A stretch of 24,573 nt of DNA. Origin: Candidatus Firestonebacteria bacterium RIFOXYA2_FULL_40_8 (GTDB taxonomy: Bacteria > Oederibacteriota > D2-FULL-39-29). Position numbers and translations under genes: made by a program. Numbering within the stretch: position 1 is the stretch's first letter; each line of letters begins with the position of its first letter. Under the pieces are notes generated by a model that worked only from the letters and a program-made list of their open reading frames with translations, searched no databases and had not been told where the DNA came from. The stretch spans positions 1,208-25,780 of the forward strand of contig MFGS01000183.1 in the NCBI GenBank assembly GCA_001778355.1, written 5' to 3'. This document shows positions 17,679 to 24,174 of the stretch, in pieces.

Positions 17679-18959
17679 TTATTTATAATTAAATACACTG
17701 GAAATTTCCTGCTTTACCCTGTCATTATCAACCATAACAACAGTATATTTATATGTTTTCCCTTTCTCAAGAGTATCTATATCTATGTATGAAGTTTCGT
17801 AGCCGTCCAGATTATCTGTCAAACATACGGAGTCCCTGTAAATTTTATATTTGAGAATATAATGCCTATCGAACTCTTCATTGTCATTCCAGGCTAGATT
17901 TACCATTCCGTTTTGATCTAATGTAATTCTTAGGTTCATGTTCTCAAATTCAGGAAACGGGACAAAAACAGGCGCTTGTATTTCATACACCGTAAGAAAA
18001 ACCAACTTTTCTATTTCTTCTTTTTCAAATCGGATATTGCTTATGAGATTGATTTTATGTCCGGCTAAATTAAAATATCCTTTAATGTTCTCTTTTTGAT
18101 TTTTAAAAGAACCGAAATACGCGCCGGTATAATTCAACTGGCTGCTTATTTCAAAGCCGCATACCGTTGTGCTGCTATTCATTTCACTTTCACTTAAATA
18201 TAAACTTACTTTTAAATTCGTTGTGCCGTATTCTTTTGAAATATAATCTATTAAATCCTTTTTGGTGACTGCTTTTCTTCTTGCAAATTCTCCTGATTTT
18301 GTTTTCACCTCTTCTATCCCCGCTAAAAACTTATCGAGCTTTGCCTGCTCAATTGAATATTTATTATTTTTATTAAAAACTTCTACGGTCATAAATTCAA
18401 TAAAGCATGATTTCTTCTGGCCTGAACTTTTATCGAGCTTTTGCATTCTTTTGTTTCTGCTTTCAATGTTGTTATCTCTATTGTCTTCTGCTTTAACGCC
18501 GCCGCCCGTGAAATTAAAACTAACGAGGAGAAAAGTTTCCATCGATTCATTTATAACCGCATTCGAACGCCAAATATTTCTATTACCTGCCGTATTAATA
18601 TTTTTAAACACAACTCCGTCTTTCGAAAAACTTAATTCAACTTTTACGAAATTGTCACTTATTATGTTTGCCTTCACCACTATTTCCGTGTTGCCTTTAA
18701 CAAACTTGTTTTCCCGGCTATCCTGAAGATCTAAATCCGCGGAAAAAAGCACATTAATACTTTTATTAAACTTCTTTCGAAATTCCGTGATCGCTTCATC
18801 AATATTTTTTTTGTCGATATTATTTATATCATATTCGGTTTGGTTTTTTTCTGCCGGCATTTCAATAAGACGGAAAGATGCTTTAATCTTTGAATCTGCC
18901 GCAAGGCATATCGAAGGAAAAGACAGCAGCAGGAGAGCTATTATTTTGAGACGGGTCAT
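17679..18959 (-). CDS. Secreted protein with C-terminal fibronectin type III-like domain
   Basis: This is a 426-residue protein starting at ATG 18959, one base after the stop of the anti-sigma gene. GGAAG, inside that gene's last codons, is the ribosome site, so translation is coupled. A signal peptide (TRLKIIALLLLSFPSICLA, then ADSK) leads into about 300 residues of Lys/Asn/Ser-rich sequence I do not recognise, with an amphipathic beta-rich pattern. The last ~85 residues (LRITLDQNGMVNLAWNDNEE, YKIYRD, YIDIDTLEKGKTYKYTVVMV) match a fibronectin type III fold with its conserved W and Y. It is probably periplasmic or on the cell surface and could sense or bind the stimulus for the sigma/anti-sigma pair encoded with it. 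Function is inferred only from context. Confidence 0.65.
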   Translation of the reverse strand: MTRLKIIALLLLSFPSICLAADSKIKASFRLIEMPAEKNQTEYDINNIDKKNIDEAITEFRKKFNKSINVLFSADLDLQDSRENKFVKGNTEIVVKANIISDNFVKVELSFSKDGVVFKNINTAGNRNIWRSNAVINESMETFLLVSFNFTGGGVKAEDNRDNNIESRNKRMQKLDKSSGQKKSCFIEFMTVEVFNKNNKYSIEQAKLDKFLAGIEEVKTKSGEFARRKAVTKKDLIDYISKEYGTTNLKVSLYLSESEMNSSTTVCGFEISSQLNYTGAYFGSFKNQKENIKGYFNLAGHKINLISNIRFEKEEIEKLVFLTVYEIQAPVFVPFPEFENMNLRITLDQNGMVNLAWNDNEEFDRHYILKYKIYRDSVCLTDNLDGYETSYIDIDTLEKGKTYKYTVVMVDNDRVKQEISSVFNYK

Positions 18960-18960
18960 G

Positions 18961-19440
18961 TTAGCTTCCAAAAGTCATTAAGTTATCTTCCATGAACAAT
19001 TCGTCCGCGAGAATTTCAACATCCAGACTGCTTAAACTGTCTAAATCTATATTTTCTGAATTATTCAGATCTATAACATTTGCAACAATTGACTTTTCCT
19101 CCACCTCGGCTTTTCTCATGGAGGCGATGTTTTGCGTGTTTGAAAATACCGCAAGAAGAATGAGCAGACCGACAGTGGCGGCAAAAGGCAAATTCCAAAA
19201 TTTACCGGAAGCCGCTCGTCTCTTTTCCAGCTTTTCTTTTACCAAGGGATATAAGGAAGCGGATAATACAGGCCGTTCGGCTTTTGAAACCCTTGTAAGT
19301 ACAGCAGTAATAGCTTTAAGCTCTTCTGCACATTGGGAACAATTTTTGAGATGTGCATCTATCCCGGCTTTTTCTTCTGGCTGCAGCTCATCATAATAAT
19401 ATTCCGGTATTCTATTTTTTATTTCTTCACAAGTGTTCAT
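18961..19440 (-). CDS. Zinc-finger anti-sigma factor
   Basis: This is a 159-residue single-pass membrane protein. Residues 1-40 are an anti-sigma zinc finger (zf-HC2): C4 and the H-x3-C-x2-C motif in HLKNCSQC. A hydrophobic helix (FAATVGLLILLAVF, residues about 84-97) follows a basic linker, and the last 55 acidic residues would lie outside the cytoplasm. The ATG overlaps the stop of the ECF sigma gene by 4 bases (ATGA), so the two are made together. It presumably holds that sigma factor inactive at the membrane until an envelope signal triggers release. No protease site can be named from sequence. Confidence 0.88.
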   Translation of the reverse strand: MNTCEEIKNRIPEYYYDELQPEEKAGIDAHLKNCSQCAEELKAITAVLTRVSKAERPVLSASLYPLVKEKLEKRRAASGKFWNLPFAATVGLLILLAVFSNTQNIASMRKAEVEEKSIVANVIDLNNSENIDLDSLSSLDVEILADELFMEDNLMTFGS

Positions 19441-20027
19441 AATTCACCATCCCCGAGCATTTTTTTCAGCTTTTGTATAGCCCTAAAAAGCAGGACCTTA
19501 ACAGTTCCTTCTTCTACACCCATAATCTCTGCCGCTTCTCTTATTTTAAAGCCCTGATAATTCCGCAGTTCAAAAACCTGTTTTTCTTTCGGTGAAAGCT
19601 TTGCCAAACACGATTCTATCTTTCCGGAAACTTCATTTACGGCGTATTTTTCTTCCGGTCCGTCATTTTTGTCAGCCAGAAGGAGATTCTCATATTCTTT
19701 CATTCCCTCGTCCCGGCTTCCGGTTTTAAAGACCGAAAACACCTGCGTTATTTTTTTCTTTCTTTTAGCATCAAAGCAAAGGTTGATTAACAACCTATAA
19801 TACCAGGTGTAAAATTTCGAATCTCCCTTAAAGCTTTTGACCTTATCATAGACCCTTATGAAGGATTCCTGCACTACATCTTTTGCATCCTCCGCATTCT
19901 TCATGTAAGAAAACGCCACTGAAAAAGCCCTGGCCTGGTATTTTTCTACCAGTATTCTAAAGGCCTGCTCTTCGCCGGATTTTAAACCTGCGACCAGCAA
20001 CTGATCTTCTTCATTCGGGTTAATCAT
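19437..20027 (-). CDS. ECF-type RNA polymerase sigma factor
   Basis: The protein has 196 residues. Region 2 (residues about 20-90) contains AFRILVEKYQARAFSVAFSY, EDAKDVVQESFIRVYDKV and FYTWYYRLLINLCFDAKRKK, the promoter-melting and -10 recognition segments. Region 4 (residues about 140-190) contains LSPKEKQVFELRNYQGFKIR and AAEIMGVEEGTVKVLLFRAI, the -35-binding helix-turn-helix. There is no sigma 1.1 or 3 domain, so it is an ECF member. ATG 20027 is preferred: it lies exactly six bases after a TATAAT box, implying a leaderless mRNA. A GTG sixteen codons upstream lies inside the -35 region. It is co-translated with its anti-sigma factor. Confidence 0.9.
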   Translation of the reverse strand: MINPNEEDQLLVAGLKSGEEQAFRILVEKYQARAFSVAFSYMKNAEDAKDVVQESFIRVYDKVKSFKGDSKFYTWYYRLLINLCFDAKRKKKITQVFSVFKTGSRDEGMKEYENLLLADKNDGPEEKYAVNEVSGKIESCLAKLSPKEKQVFELRNYQGFKIREAAEIMGVEEGTVKVLLFRAIQKLKKMLGDGEL

Positions 20028-20033
20028 TTTTTT

Positions 20034-20062
20034 ATTATAACCCGCATTTTCAAAAACGTCAA
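20034..20062 (-). promoter_or_regulatory. Promoter giving a leaderless ECF sigma mRNA
   Basis: On the minus strand, TTGACG (20057-20062), a 17-bp spacer and a perfect TATAAT (20034-20039). The box ends six bases before the ATG at 20027 and no ribosome site can fit between. Transcription would start at or next to the initiation codon. Confidence 0.78.
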
Positions 20063-20077
20063 GGGTCAACAACACCC

Positions 20078-20962
20078 TTAATCCTTATCCTTGTCCTTCT
20101 CTTCAGGTCGATCCTGTTTATTCCGTTTATCCGGCCGGTTCCGATTATCAAGATTGTCTTTTCCTTTCTGAAAACCGTTGTTAACACCTTGATTACCCTT
20201 TCCGTTATCGACACCGGTATTTCTGTCGTCTCCATTTTTCTCTTTGGACTTGCTTTCTCTTCTTTCCTGATCTTGATTCTGACGATCACGGTTTTTAAAC
20301 TCTTTTCTCTTTTTCATCAATTCTCTGAACTTTCCCGGTTCATTCTCTCTCATTTCTTTAAGCTTATTTCTTAATCTGTCTTTAAGATCCTCATACTCTT
20401 TTGGATTACGCTCTCTCATATCCTTTAAACGCTCACGCATTCTTTCTTGAAATTTTGCAAATTCTTCGGGATTTTTCTCCCTCATATTTTTTAGATGTTC
20501 TAAACTCCTCTCCCGCATCTCTTTGAACTCTTCAGGATTATCACGTTTCATCTCCTGCAAGCGAACACGCCGTCTTTCCATGATCTTCTCAAACCTCTCC
20601 GGATTCTTCTCTCTTAGCTCCTGAAGTTTTTGCTTCATTTTTTCCATTAATTCTTTAAATTCCTTCGGATTCTTTTCTTTCAGATTTTTAAGTTTTTCCT
20701 TGTCCCAACCTTCGTGTTTTCCTTCATTTCCCTGATCCTCTTTTTTTCTGTTGTCATCATTACTCCTATCTTTGCCGTTTTGAAGCCCGTTATTTTCGCC
20801 CTGATTACCCTTTCCGTTATCGATGCCGGTATTCCGGTCATTTCCCCTGCCGTTTCCTTTATTTTTATCTCCACCTTCAGCCCCGAACGCAAAAGAGGAA
20901 AAAACAACAAGAAAAAGAAGAATTATGCAGGTTTTTACTGTTCTATTCATTATGTATCGCAT
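20078..20962 (-). CDS. Secreted protein with six 22-residue NP-repeats
   Basis: This is a 294-residue, very hydrophilic protein. GGAGG lies seven bases before ATG 20962. A signal peptide (residues 5-28, ending FAFGA) is followed by a G/N/D-rich low-complexity section. Residues 91-222 are exactly six tandem 22-residue repeats, starting at 91, 113, 135, 157, 179 and 201, with consensus LKxMREKNPEEFxEL and a basic/acidic helical tail. The NP at positions 8-9 (EP in repeat 6) and an aromatic at position 12 are kept in every copy. This predicts stacked helices or a long coiled coil interrupted by helix caps. A 25-residue segment is duplicated on either side of the repeats (41-65 and 245-269, 20 identities). 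It immediately precedes the ECF sigma gene. The family is not recognised; it may be a periplasmic ion-binding or envelope-spanning protein. Confidence 0.72.
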   Translation of the reverse strand: MRYIMNRTVKTCIILLFLVVFSSFAFGAEGGDKNKGNGRGNDRNTGIDNGKGNQGENNGLQNGKDRSNDDNRKKEDQGNEGKHEGWDKEKLKNLKEKNPKEFKELMEKMKQKLQELREKNPERFEKIMERRRVRLQEMKRDNPEEFKEMRERSLEHLKNMREKNPEEFAKFQERMRERLKDMRERNPKEYEDLKDRLRNKLKEMRENEPGKFRELMKKRKEFKNRDRQNQDQERRESKSKEKNGDDRNTGVDNGKGNQGVNNGFQKGKDNLDNRNRPDKRNKQDRPEEKDKDKD

Positions 20963-20984
20963 TTTTAGACCTCCATGTTCTATT

Positions 20985-21013
20985 TATATATATTTGACGT
21001 AATAAACAATCAA
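20985..21013 (-). promoter_or_regulatory. Candidate promoter of the 22-residue-repeat gene
   Basis: On the minus strand, TTGATT (21008-21013), a 17-bp spacer and TATATA (20985-20990), 22 bp upstream of the ATG at 20962. It lies between divergent genes and could also be an ECF-dependent promoter of another type. Confidence 0.45.
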
Positions 21014-21059
21014 AACGTTTACATTTTTAGGACTTTGCTTCTATATGTGTTCTACTTTA

Positions 21060-21088
21060 TTGAATACTTAACCGTTTTCTGATATGAT
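21060..21088 (+). promoter_or_regulatory. Promoter of the atp operon
   Basis: TTGAAT (21060-21065), a 17-bp spacer and TATGAT (21083-21088). The first ATG is only eight bases further on and no ribosome site is present, so the operon mRNA probably begins within one or two bases of its first start codon. Confidence 0.7.
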
Positions 21089-21096
21089 AGAATTTA

Positions 21097-21300
21097 ATGA
21101 GTGATTTTGACTGGAGAAAGGCGGGTTTGGCATCAGGACTCGGATTTACCCTTGCTATATCTACTTTTGGCGGGCTGGCAGCCGGGTACTTTTTGGACAA
21201 ATACTTAAACAGTTCTCCGATTTTCACATTGACTCTATTTATTTTAGGCACTGCAGCCGGGTTCTACTATATATTTAGCGAGGTAAAGAAGATAAAATGA
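21097..21300 (+). CDS. AtpZ-like small membrane protein of the ATP synthase operon
   Basis: This is a 67-residue protein with two hydrophobic helices (residues about 9-30 and 41-60) and the motif FGGLAAGYFLDKYLN, characteristic of the short AtpZ/ATPase-gene-1 family (PF09527). These proteins work with AtpI in assembling the c-ring or supplying ions. It heads the atp operon, and its stop overlaps the next start (ATGA). It has no Shine-Dalgarno sequence, consistent with a leaderless transcript. Confidence 0.78.
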   Translation: MSDFDWRKAGLASGLGFTLAISTFGGLAAGYFLDKYLNSSPIFTLTLFILGTAAGFYYIFSEVKKIK

Positions 21301-21614
21301 GTATATCACAAATATTATTTGCGGCCTGGGGTGTTTTTCTCGGATTACTTCTGGGTTTCGGGAACGCTTTTTTTAGACAGTATTTTGCGCTAAAGCTCCT
21401 TAAGACAGATAAGAAAAAAGCTGTCATTTTGGTTTCCACTCTTTCGGTAGCGCGGCTTGGAATTATTTTACTTTTAATTTATCTGTTAATAACCTGCGTC
21501 AGCAAAGTAATGGCGCTCGGTACGCTGGGGGGTCTTGTATTACACACTATTTTCATGACTGTAAAATATTCGAAAACAAGGAACAAATTAAAAGAAGGGA
21601 ATACCAAGGTATAA
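21297..21614 (+). CDS. atpI: ATP synthase assembly protein AtpI-like
   Basis: This is a 105-residue membrane protein with about four hydrophobic segments and a basic segment FALKLLKTDKKKAVILVSTL between the first and second pairs, as in the ATP synthase I chain family. AtpI aids assembly of the c-ring. The start overlaps the preceding gene by four bases and the stop directly abuts the atpB ATG, so the first three genes are tightly coupled. Similarity in this family is low in general; position in the operon supports the call. Confidence 0.75.
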   Translation: MSISQILFAAWGVFLGLLLGFGNAFFRQYFALKLLKTDKKKAVILVSTLSVARLGIILLLIYLLITCVSKVMALGTLGGLVLHTIFMTVKYSKTRNKLKEGNTKV

Positions 21615-22412
21615 ATGGCCGCAGAAGAAGAAGGTATAAAAGAACTGATATTTATCCACATCCCCGGGATTCCGGAAGCCCTGACCATGTCTGGCCTGGT
21701 AATGATTATTATTTTTTTTATAGCAGTTATGGGTTCACTTTCCATGAAACTCGCCCCGAGAGGCTTTCAGAACTTTCTGGAATTTTCTGTCGACTGGGTA
21801 AATACAAAAATTACAGATTTCATGGGTGAAGCAGGCAAACCATTCTTTCCCCTCTTTGCAATGCTTTTTTCATTTATCTTTATTTCAAATTTAATAGGAC
21901 TGGTACCGGGATTAAAATCCCCGACCAGCAATATAAGCATCAATCTTTCTCTGGCTTTGATAATTTTCTTTGCGACACACTTTTTTGGTATAATGAAAAA
22001 AGGGGTTTTCGGACACTTTAAACATCTGATAGAACCGAGAGTCGAGCCATTTGCACTTTACGTTATTCTTGCACCTTTATTTTTCATAATCCATACGGTT
22101 GGGGAACTGGTAAGGCCCATATCCCTCACCATGCGTCTTTTTTTTAATATCCTCGCGAAGGAAATACTGCTTGCAGTTCTTGCTTTTCTTTTTACGATAT
22201 TTATTGTACTCAACATCCCCGAAGCAAAGATCGGATTCTTTGATATTTCGGGAATTATAAAAGGCTCTCTCGTCGGGCTTGCTGTAGTTCTAAGACCCCT
22301 AATAATTTTACTCGGCGCTTTCGTAAGTTTTGTCCAGGCCCTGGTCTTCACGGTACTTTCGATGATATATATAGGATCAGCGTTGGAACACCCGGAACAT
22401 GAATCGCACTGA
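21615..22412 (+). CDS. atpB: ATP synthase F0 subunit a
   Basis: This is a 265-residue integral membrane subunit that carries ions between the two half-channels of F0. The essential arginine is R174, in ISLTMRLFFNILAKEILLAV, corresponding to E. coli R210. The preceding GELVRPIS is also typical, and the usual RLFGN motif is changed to RLFFN. Six hydrophobic helices are recognisable, with LIGLVPGLKSPTSNISINLS as the conserved early loop. The start immediately follows the atpI stop. After its stop, a hairpin (CGCAC/GTGCG, 22405-22421) and a 129-bp inverted-repeat insert separate it from atpE. Confidence 0.95.
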   Translation: MAAEEEGIKELIFIHIPGIPEALTMSGLVMIIIFFIAVMGSLSMKLAPRGFQNFLEFSVDWVNTKITDFMGEAGKPFFPLFAMLFSFIFISNLIGLVPGLKSPTSNISINLSLALIIFFATHFFGIMKKGVFGHFKHLIEPRVEPFALYVILAPLFFIIHTVGELVRPISLTMRLFFNILAKEILLAVLAFLFTIFIVLNIPEAKIGFFDISGIIKGSLVGLAVVLRPLIILLGAFVSFVQALVFTVLSMIYIGSALEHPEHESH

Positions 22413-22436
22413 AAAAGTGCGTCTCAAATGACTAAG

Positions 22437-22565
22437 TACTAATGACTATTGACTATTTAAGGAAGGCGTTTAAACGCAAACGCCAAATGATATTAAGAAC
22501 TTTTATACTAAATATCTGGCGGTATCTTTTTCCCGCCTACATAAAATTGTCAGTAGTCATTAGTA
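22437..22565. repeat. Inverted-repeat insert between atpB and atpE
   Basis: Terminal 17-bp arms TACTAATGACTATTGAC (22437-22453) and GTCAGTAGTCATTAGTA (22549-22565) are reverse complements at 16 of 17 positions. The interior has two more hairpins: GGCGTTT/AAACGCC (22465-22484) and GGCGG/CCGCC (22518-22537). No open frame is present. It looks like a degenerate small mobile element in the atp operon, but no target duplication is clear. Confidence 0.6.
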
Positions 22566-22583
22566 AATAGTAATTAAATTTTC

Positions 22584-22596
22584 GGGCTTTTAGCCC
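22584..22596 (+). promoter_or_regulatory. Hairpin directly upstream of the atpE ribosome site
   Basis: GGGC and GCCC form a short stem four bases before GGAGG, the ribosome site of atpE. In E. coli the region before the c-subunit start is a translational enhancer that boosts its copy number, so a similar role is possible. Confidence 0.35.
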
Positions 22597-22611
22597 AAAT
22601 GGAGGATTAAG

Positions 22612-22983
22612 ATGGGGATACTTGAAGTTTCTATATTCGCGGCAGGGTTTGCAATGGCAATAGGGTCTTTGATGACCGGACTCGGACAGGGACTCACGGC
22701 AGGTAAAGCGGTAGAAGGTATTTCAAGACAGCCGGAAGCGGCCGGAAAGATACAAGGAGCAATGATTTTGGCTCTGGCCTTCATTGAATCAATCGCTATC
22801 TACGTGCTGGCAATTGCTATCATCATTCTTTTTGCGAACCCCTTCACGGCTCCGGCAATGAGCGTGGAAAAAGCTAAGGCAGAGGTGGAAGTTCTAAAAC
22901 TGGAACTTGAAAAAACCAAGCTTGAGAAAGAGCTTTCCATGGTCAAAGCAGCAGCTCCCAAAGCCGAAACAAAAAAGAAATAG
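22612..22983 (+). CDS. atpE: ATP synthase F0 subunit c with a charged C-terminal extension
   Basis: This 123-residue proteolipid forms the rotor ring. Helix 1 includes GLGQGLTAGKAVEGISRQPE, helix 2 LALAFIESIAIYVLAIAIII, and the ion-binding carboxylate is E59. Q26, E59, S60 and Y64 match Na+-coordinating positions Q32, E65, S66 and Y70 of the Ilyobacter tartaricus c-ring; T67 is replaced by I61. Typical c subunits are 70-90 residues. Here about 40 extra residues (84-123) follow helix 2, Lys/Glu-rich with a heptad pattern (AKAEVEVLKLELEKTKLEKE) and a basic Ala/Lys tail, probably a coiled coil projecting from the ring. GGAGG precedes the ATG at good spacing. Confidence 0.92.
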   Translation: MGILEVSIFAAGFAMAIGSLMTGLGQGLTAGKAVEGISRQPEAAGKIQGAMILALAFIESIAIYVLAIAIIILFANPFTAPAMSVEKAKAEVEVLKLELEKTKLEKELSMVKAAAPKAETKKK

Positions 22984-23030
22984 TTAAAGAGTATTTCACT
23001 GTTACTTAACTTTAAACGAGGTGTTTTTTT

Positions 23031-23522
23031 ATGGTTGATTTAAGTATTGATTTACCTTTAATATTAATAAATCTCGGCACTTTTCTCATCGGCATGGTGC
23101 TTATTTGGTTCGTCTTTCTTAAAGGTTTTTCAAAAAAGATGCAGGACCGCGCCGATCTGATTAAAAACACGATTGATTCCGCGGAAAAACAAAAAATTGA
23201 CGTTGAAAAACTAAAGGCGGATTACGAAAAACAGATTGAAACCATCGAGAAAAAGTTCCAGGAGAAGATACGCGAAGCGACAAAAGAAGGTCATGAAATC
23301 AAAAATGACATTATTTTAAAGGCACGCGAAGAAGCAAAAGAACTTCTGGAAAAAACTAAGGAAAAACTGGCTATAGAAAAAGAAAAAATGCTCAAGGAAA
23401 TGCGGCTGGAAGTGGCCAATCTGGGAATAAGTATTGCGGAAAAAGTCATCAAACAAAGCATAAACAAAGAAGCGCAGGATAAGATCATCGCAGATATCAC
23501 AAAGGAAGTGGAAAAAAACTGA
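23031..23522 (+). CDS. atpF: ATP synthase F0 subunit b
   Basis: This is a 163-residue peripheral-stalk subunit, normal in length. One N-terminal membrane helix (residues about 9-30, PLILINLGTFLIGMVLIWFV) is followed by a long charged helix (KLKADYEKQIETIEKKFQEK and onward), then a delta-binding C-terminus around ISIAEKVIKQSINKE. GAGGTG lies 7-8 bases before the ATG. The stop overlaps the atpH start (TGATG). Confidence 0.93.
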   Translation: MVDLSIDLPLILINLGTFLIGMVLIWFVFLKGFSKKMQDRADLIKNTIDSAEKQKIDVEKLKADYEKQIETIEKKFQEKIREATKEGHEIKNDIILKAREEAKELLEKTKEKLAIEKEKMLKEMRLEVANLGISIAEKVIKQSINKEAQDKIIADITKEVEKN

Positions 23523-24052
23523 TGCTGGTTAAAACCATAGCAAAAAAATACGCAAAAGCGCTGTACGAAATCTCCAAAGAGCAAAACCGTGTCGAAGAAA
23601 CAAAAACTTCTCTTTTCGAGTTCGCTTCTGCTATGGGAAAAAAAGAGTACGAGGCGTTCGGCAACCCGAAGGTTACGCTAAAGAATAAAATAAGCGAAAT
23701 AGAAAAAGCTTTTGCGGGAAAGTTTTCGAAAGAGCTGATTAATTTTCTTTCTCTGCTTATAGAGAAAAAACGTTTTGCTTTTTTACCTGAAATAGGGATT
23801 GAGTTTAAAAATATCTACGACGAAAACCACGGTTTTAAGGCGGCTAAAATACAAAGCGCCTTCTCTCTTTCAGAGGAGCAGAAAGCAAAGATTACAAGCG
23901 CTCTGGAAAAAAGATACAAGAGCAGATTTCTTGTGGAGTATTCGGTGGAAGCCGCACTACTCGGCGGAATGATCATAAATATCGGCACGGAGATGTACGA
24001 CGGAAGCCTAAAGAACAGACTTGCGGAACTCGGCACCCTGCTTTTAAAGTGA
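23522..24052 (+). CDS. atpH: ATP synthase F1 subunit delta
   Basis: This is a 176-residue subunit joining the F1 head to the b stalk. The N-terminal helical domain starts IAKKYAKALYEISKEQNRVE. The C-terminal part contains KRYKSRFLVEYSVEAALLGG and MIINIGTEMYDGSLKNRLAE, the conserved OSCP/delta end. Length is normal. Its ATG overlaps the atpF stop. A 104-bp palindrome-bounded element follows before atpA, so coupling with atpA is weakened at this point. Confidence 0.94.
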   Translation: MLVKTIAKKYAKALYEISKEQNRVEETKTSLFEFASAMGKKEYEAFGNPKVTLKNKISEIEKAFAGKFSKELINFLSLLIEKKRFAFLPEIGIEFKNIYDENHGFKAAKIQSAFSLSEEQKAKITSALEKRYKSRFLVEYSVEAALLGGMIINIGTEMYDGSLKNRLAELGTLLLK

Positions 24053-24055
24053 ATG

Positions 24056-24165
24056 TAAATCCCGTTAGAAAATGTAACGGATTGGCAAGTATTATTGTAC
24101 GTATTATACCCGTAAAAGCATGCGTCTTTAGAATTCGACGTATTGTGATTTTCTAACGGGATAAA
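24056..24165. mobile_element. MITE-like element between atpH and atpA
   Basis: Perfect 14-bp terminal inverted repeats TCCCGTTAGAAAAT (24060-24073) and ATTTTCTAACGGGA (24148-24161) bound a 102-bp unit. The 4-base sequence TAAA lies on each side (24056-24059 and 24162-24165), as expected for a target-site duplication. It has no coding capacity. It ends just before AAAGGGGA, the atpA ribosome site, so it has not damaged atpA translation. The structure is seen directly; mobility is inferred. Confidence 0.72.
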
Positions 24166-24174
24166 GGGGACATT

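Noticed and set aside
20028..20075. Upstream GTG start for the ECF sigma gene
   Set aside because: The extra codons contain the -10 and part of the -35 box and lack family similarity.
20149..20848. 66-bp periodicity suggesting a tandem DNA repeat or CRISPR array
   Set aside because: The period is explained by six 22-codon repeats of the secreted protein; there are no spacers and the copies diverge at codon level.
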